From: Dictyostelium firmibasis
Lineage: Eukaryota; Evosea; Eumycetozoa; Dictyosteliales; Dictyosteliaceae
Assembly (NCBI GenBank): GCA_036169595.1
Contig: CM069765.1
Coordinates: 1,350,001-1,382,500, forward strand
Direction: 5' to 3'
Length of the DNA: 32,500 bases
Made by a program: the position numbers and the translations under genes. This document shows positions 28,043 to 32,500 of this stretch, one piece after another. The notes beneath the pieces were generated by a model. That model saw only the letters and a program-made list of their open reading frames with translations. It did no database searches and was not told the origin of the DNA. Positions within the stretch are counted from its first letter, which is position 1; the number at the start of each line of letters is the position of its first letter.

Positions 28043-30152
28043 TTAAACAATAATTTCGAAAGCAACAAAAACGAATTTAAACAAAAGGCTGTTACTTGGT
28101 TTCACCTCAATGACAATATCGCCAGTATGATTCGAAAAATCGTAAGTTCCTAATACATACATTTTTCTTCCACTGACACGACTTAATCTTTCAGTCAAAT
28201 CTATTCTTTCACCACCTGATTTTTTGATTGTTGGGCTTAAAACTTCTCCACTTCTTCCATAAAATCCAATATCAAAATTAGAATCCAATCCGGACTCAAA
28301 TTCATATGGATTATTATAAATACCATAACCGAGATAAATATAATCATTATTATAAGTTATTGGTTTAAAATCATCATAATATTCGGTTGGATCTGTATAA
28401 ATACATCTGAATGTGATATTATTCTTAAGACTGGTGTCGTTGAAGCTTAATTTAATTGAATGAGAATTGTATTTCTTTTTATTATCATTTAAAAAACCTA
28501 TAAAAAAATATTTTAGGTTAATATGAATTGTTGAAAAAAAAAAATATATATAATAAATTACCATTTAAACCTGTTAAAAAATCATTTTTTTGTTCAATTT
28601 TTGTGAATGGTAATGAGTATTTAATATATTGAGGGCCAACAAAATACCTATCATCACCATAATCAAAAGGACCATTTTTTTTTTCACTTGCACCAATTCT
28701 CATTGATATTGGGTCAAGAACATATATTGAATTTTTAGGGCTAGTAACATTTAAAACATAGAATTTTCTTATTGATTGAGTATCCTGTGAACCATGTTGC
28801 TCCCAGGTTGAAAACTCTGTTACAAAATAACTTTTTTTTTATTTTTTAAACGATTAGTAAAAAAAAAAAATTAAGTATATTTGTTTTAATTGTTTACTCA
28901 CGTCATGTATGGATAAAGTGTTCTATTGGAAAAATAAAATGAAGATATATATTCACCCTTTGAAGGAATTTTAAAGGTACTTCTATCCACATCTGTATCT
29001 CTTCTTTTATCTTTTTCTTGTTGTTTTTTTAATTTATCAATTTCGCCTTGGAAAACTAATATATCATTGATCATTCTTGGCCATCTTTTTAAAATCTATA
29101 TATATATATTAGTTTTTATTTAATTTTTTTTTTTGTTTTATTTTTATAGTTACATTTTGTCTTAATTCATCAAACTTATCTATAATTCTATTATTTCCAG
29201 CTTCGGTATTATTGAGAATATATTTTGGTAAACCCATATCATATCCGGTATTAATTCCATCTAAGTTTTAAGAAATTATGGTAATTAATTAATATTTTGA
29301 AAAAAAAAAAAAAAAAAAAAATTTATTAATAGACTAATACCTTTTAAAGCAACGGCATATAGCAAAGAACTCTCCAAATACAATAAATTAGTTTGGTAAA
29401 TACGCTTCTCGTGACCAAATTCAATGATTGCCTCTTCCAATTGGGTTAAAAGAATCCAGTATGCACTTGATATACTAACTCTAGTTTCGAGCGAAACTAT
29501 TCCTGTGGTATTTTTTTCATATTCCAATGTTAATTGTAGATCTTTAAAATTCTGTAGAGGAACTCTTAATTTTAAATATTGAATTTTTGAAATAGTCATT
29601 ATTTCAGCATCAACACGATTTTCTACATAAGTTTTCATGTTTTCAAATAAATCGGTGAGTCTTTTTTCTAAAAATTCATTTGAAATCATTTCAGACTCTG
29701 AATCTGGGATATTAAAAGCTTTCAAAACAAGTGAAAATGCACTATCTGCTAACCTATTAATAAAAAACTATTAGTAATTAAAAAATTTTAATTAAAAATA
29801 ATTATATTTAATAATTACCCTGCATAAGAAAATGCACCTCTAAAGGTATTTTTTATTAAGTTGAATCTTTTATAATCTTCAGGTTGTAGCGGAAGCCCAC
29901 AAAAAATTCCATGCATAAAACTAATTAAAAGGCTGTTAATAGTGTTGGTTAAATTAATTAATCAATTTTAAAGTTTAATTACCTTATAGCAATTGAAGAA
30001 AAATCTAAATTAGAAGGGAATGTTTTTTTTTCAGCTGCAAATTCTGCATGGTAGTATTTAGGGACATATATACTTGATGCTTGTGAATTTGTGTATTTAA
30101 TTGAAATTATTAAAAAAATACAAAAAAGTATAATTTTAAAATAAACTTTCAT
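28043..30152 (-). pseudogene. Crystal-toxin-like (delta-endotoxin fold) secreted protein, minus copy; about one break or an unplaced intron
   Basis: Minus-strand gene of several exons, beginning with an ATG and signal peptide (FKIILFCIFLIISI) at the right end and ending at a stop near 28043. It has the same parts as the plus-strand neighbour: an N-terminal alpha-helical region (for example SAYWILLTQLEEAI, LLYLESSLLYAVALKG, NTGYDMGLPKY), then a beta-rich C-terminal half. The helical part resembles domain I of bacterial Cry proteins. I judge it mostly whole, with about one place I cannot reconcile, so it may be a decayed copy or simply have an intron I did not recognise. Its divergence from the neighbour suggests an old duplication. 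Function in the amoeba unknown. Confidence 0.45.
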
Positions 30153-30753
30153 TTTTTTTAAATAAAAAAATTTTAAAATAAATATATTATAATTATTATT
30201 ATTATTATTTAATGTTTTTTCTTTTTTTTTTTAAAATAAAATAAATAAAATGGTAAAAAAAAAAAAAAAAAACAAAAAAAAAAATTATTTAGTTTTTTTT
30301 TTATTTTTTTTTTTTCGTTATCTAGTTTTAAGATATTTATTTCTTTGTTTTTTTTGGTTGGTTGTTAATTTTTTGTATCTATTTTAAAAGATATTTAATT
30401 TTTTTTTAGCGTTTTTTTTTTTTTTTTTTTTTTTTTCCTAATCCACGTGCTCCTAATCAATTTTTAAAAAAAAAAAAAAATCATAAAAATGATGATTTAT
30501 TTTAATTAATTAATTAATTTAATTAATTGATGATTTTTTATGGGGAAATTTGTTTTTTTTTTTTCGTAGATTTTTTTTTTGAAAAACTGATCACGCCATA
30601 ACGAAAAATAAAATAAAATTATAGGTGCCAAGATTAAAAAAATTAGGCGAAAATAAACCAAAACTATGAATTATTTATTTTTTAAACTTTAAAAAATGCT
30701 TAATTTAACACTGGGATTATGGGGTTAATAATTGGTTTGGAAAACTTTAACAT

Positions 30754-30804
<51 letters not shown>

Positions 30805-31073
30805 AAAGGTTTGTTTTTTGTAAAGAGGATATTAATTTTGAAATCGATTTGAAAAAGACTAAAATAATTAATCTCGGTTTTTTTTTAAAACTAATGTGCA
30901 AATTTTTTTAAAGGTTTATCAAAAAAAAAAAAAATAAAAAAATGAATAAAAAAAAAAAAAAAAGTTTAAACTAAGAATTTTTTTTTTTTTTTTTTTTTTA
31001 ATTTATTTTTCTATTCAATAAAAGAAATTTTATTATATTTTTATTTAATTAAAATTTTTGGTTTACATAAATT
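30153..31073. promoter_or_regulatory. Divergent upstream region between the two toxin-like genes
   Basis: 921 bases with no gene. It includes the longest homopolymer of the window (47 T's, 30757-30803), a CACGTG palindrome near 30443, TTAATTAA arrays (30501-30530) flanked by GATGATTT direct repeats, and a short GC-containing patch (TGATCACGCCATAACG, about 30589-30604). It must contain both promoters. Confidence 0.5.
30757..30803. repeat. Homopolymer run of 47 T
   Basis: Uninterrupted T-run. Other long runs are 44 A at 418-461, 40 T at 4523-4562 and about 40 A at 19728-19770. All lie between genes. Confidence 0.95.
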
Positions 31074-31363
31074 ATGAGAAAATTATTATTATTATTATCT
31101 ATTTTATTATTTATTAATATTATATATTGTCAACAGTTTTCTGACCAATATACTATAAATTATTTAAAAAATGAAGAGAATAAATATAATAATGCATGGT
31201 CAAATATAAAAATCAACGATTTATTTAATTTATTTTGCATTAAATATGGATATTTAACTCATTATGAATTATTATATACAAAAACTGTAGGCTACTTCCT
31301 TCAAATTAGGAATAATATGAAGTAAGTTTTTATGATCTTAATTTAGAGAATAATGTTTTTACT

Positions 31364-31404
<41 letters not shown>

Positions 31405-32500
31405 AATATACTTTCTCTAATAGATTGGATTATGAATTAGATTCAATGAAGAATTATTCCGTTTTTGGCTCAAATTCCTCTCCAGTACCAGATGCAGTTG
31501 TTGATATATGTCAAGACCATTATGAAGATATAAGAATACCTACTTTAACTTATTTAAAACTTCAAGGAATTATAGTTAAGGAATATAGTTTGTCAAACAA
31601 TTTATCTATCAGTGAAAACACCAAACAAAACTCCAGAACAGTTTATTATCAATTATTAACAAGAATTGAAAGGGCATTTGATATTATTTCTAAACCATCT
31701 CGTCTTCAGTGGACCGGTCAGTTATTTGTTGAAAATGCATTTTATTACTTGGCTACAATTTTTGAGGGTCTATATAACGGTTTTGATATGGGTCTTTTAA
31801 ATGGTTTGGTACATGGAAATGAATATAATGATGAAATTAATTATTTGGGATCGTTGGATGAAAGAGCTGATGAATTAGGTCTTGATGTAATTTTTATTCT
31901 TATTATTACTATTATTATTATTTTTTTACTAACTCTTAAAATTTTATTTATTATTATTATTATTATTTTACTAACTCTAAATTTTTTAATAGGTTTTAAA
32001 TAAATATGCATATATGCAAAATGCCATTATTACCAACCAAAGATCATTATGCTTACTTGGTCTTGTATGTGTTTACCCATCAGTTTATAATTTACCAAAT
32101 TGGAATAGATTAATAAGCATTTTTTGGTATAGTAATGATTACTATTATTCTAAACCAATGTAAATATTCTTTTATATATATATATATATAAAATATTTCT
32201 ATTTTTATTTTTTTATTTTCTCTAATTTACTAAAACTGTAATAAAAGGTATTTTATTTCAGACTTACCTACCGGGCATAATAATTTATCATCTAGTTTAT
32301 CTTTAGACTTGAATAAATATTATGATTCAATTTATGTTATTGATTGGTTTTTAATGGGTAAATCAGTAACTAGTAAACCATTCACCTATGTTCCTGATCC
32401 TTATATTTTGACTGGCCAAGTTGCTGATTTTATGACAGGTTTGAGAGGTTATTCATTTACTTGGAAAGGAGCTGGCGTTTTAAATCCACTTTCAGGAAGT
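31074..32500 (+). CDS. Crystal-toxin-like (delta-endotoxin fold) secreted protein, plus copy (3' partial)
   Basis: Exons 31074-31321, 31403-31886, 31993-32159 and 32248 to beyond the window end. All junctions are in frame, so this copy looks whole as far as it is seen. It has a signal peptide (KLLLLLSILLFINIIYC) and then a helical region. LFVENAFYYLATIFEGLYNGFDMG resembles the domain I helix of Cry toxins (YAQAANLHLLLLRD...G..WG). ITNQRSLCLLGLVCVYPSVYN resembles the FRREMTLxVLDxVALFPxYD motif. DFMTGLRGYSFTWKGAG resembles the start of domain II. In bacteria these proteins form pores. In Dictyostelium an Endotoxin_N protein is, as I recall, among published candidates for transfer from bacteria. 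The role here is unknown; it could be defence against grazers or competitors. The identification rests on motif resemblance and could be wrong. Confidence 0.6.

Overview
The window looks like nuclear DNA of a social amoeba, most likely Dictyostelium discoideum or a very close relative. Intergenic DNA is almost pure A/T with homopolymer runs up to 47 bases. Introns are short and T-rich (GT...AG). Starts sit in A-rich context (AAAATG), coding regions use A/T-ending codons, and long AAT (Asn) runs and ATT microsatellites are present. Species and chromosome are inferred from style and gene content, not from a database match.

Layout, left to right: (1) 3' end of an unrecognised acidic/Lys-rich gene (1-384). 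(2) A tandem pair of secreted, mucin-like, probably GPI-anchored proteins with a GH16-like fold (1490-3802 and 4975-7915). (3) WBP11-like splicing factor, minus (8048-9284). (4) DUF202 membrane protein (9554-10726). (5) Cysteine-synthase-like PLP enzyme, minus (10849-11973). (6) TAF13 (12219-12708), divergent from (5), with a 37-nt first exon. (7) Signal peptide peptidase, four exons (13215-14712). (8) F-box/WD40 protein (16414-18078). (9) RRP8 rRNA methyltransferase, minus (18304-19539). (10) PRELI/MSF1 protein (20064-21222). (11) BRCT-WGR-PARP protein, minus (21380-23654). (12) MCM5 (24390-26763), head to head with the PARP gene. (13) A tRNA-Glu(UUC) locus (27346-27417, minus) with a tRNA-like retroposon just downstream. 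(14) A divergent pair of secreted proteins resembling bacterial crystal (delta-endotoxin) proteins (28043-30152 minus; 31074 to the window end, plus).

Most genes are unrelated housekeeping functions: transcription initiation, splicing, rRNA modification, ER proteolysis, mitochondrial lipid transfer, replication and DNA repair. They are packed as divergent or convergent neighbours with short spacers. PARP and MCM5 share one 735-bp upstream region, a plausible shared S-phase/DNA-damage promoter.

The most unusual items are these. First, 26930-27271 has the anatomy of a SINE: a dimeric tRNA-like head with A- and B-box sequences, an A-rich tail, and a 9-bp direct repeat on each side. It lies about 75 bp downstream of a tRNA gene, the zone used by the TRE3 class of Dictyostelium LINEs. 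Second, the PARP protein has Gln where the catalytic Glu of poly(ADP-ribose) polymerases should be. Third, the GH16-like pair appears to have lost the catalytic E-x-D-x-E triad. Fourth, the crystal-toxin-like pair suggests transfer from bacteria.
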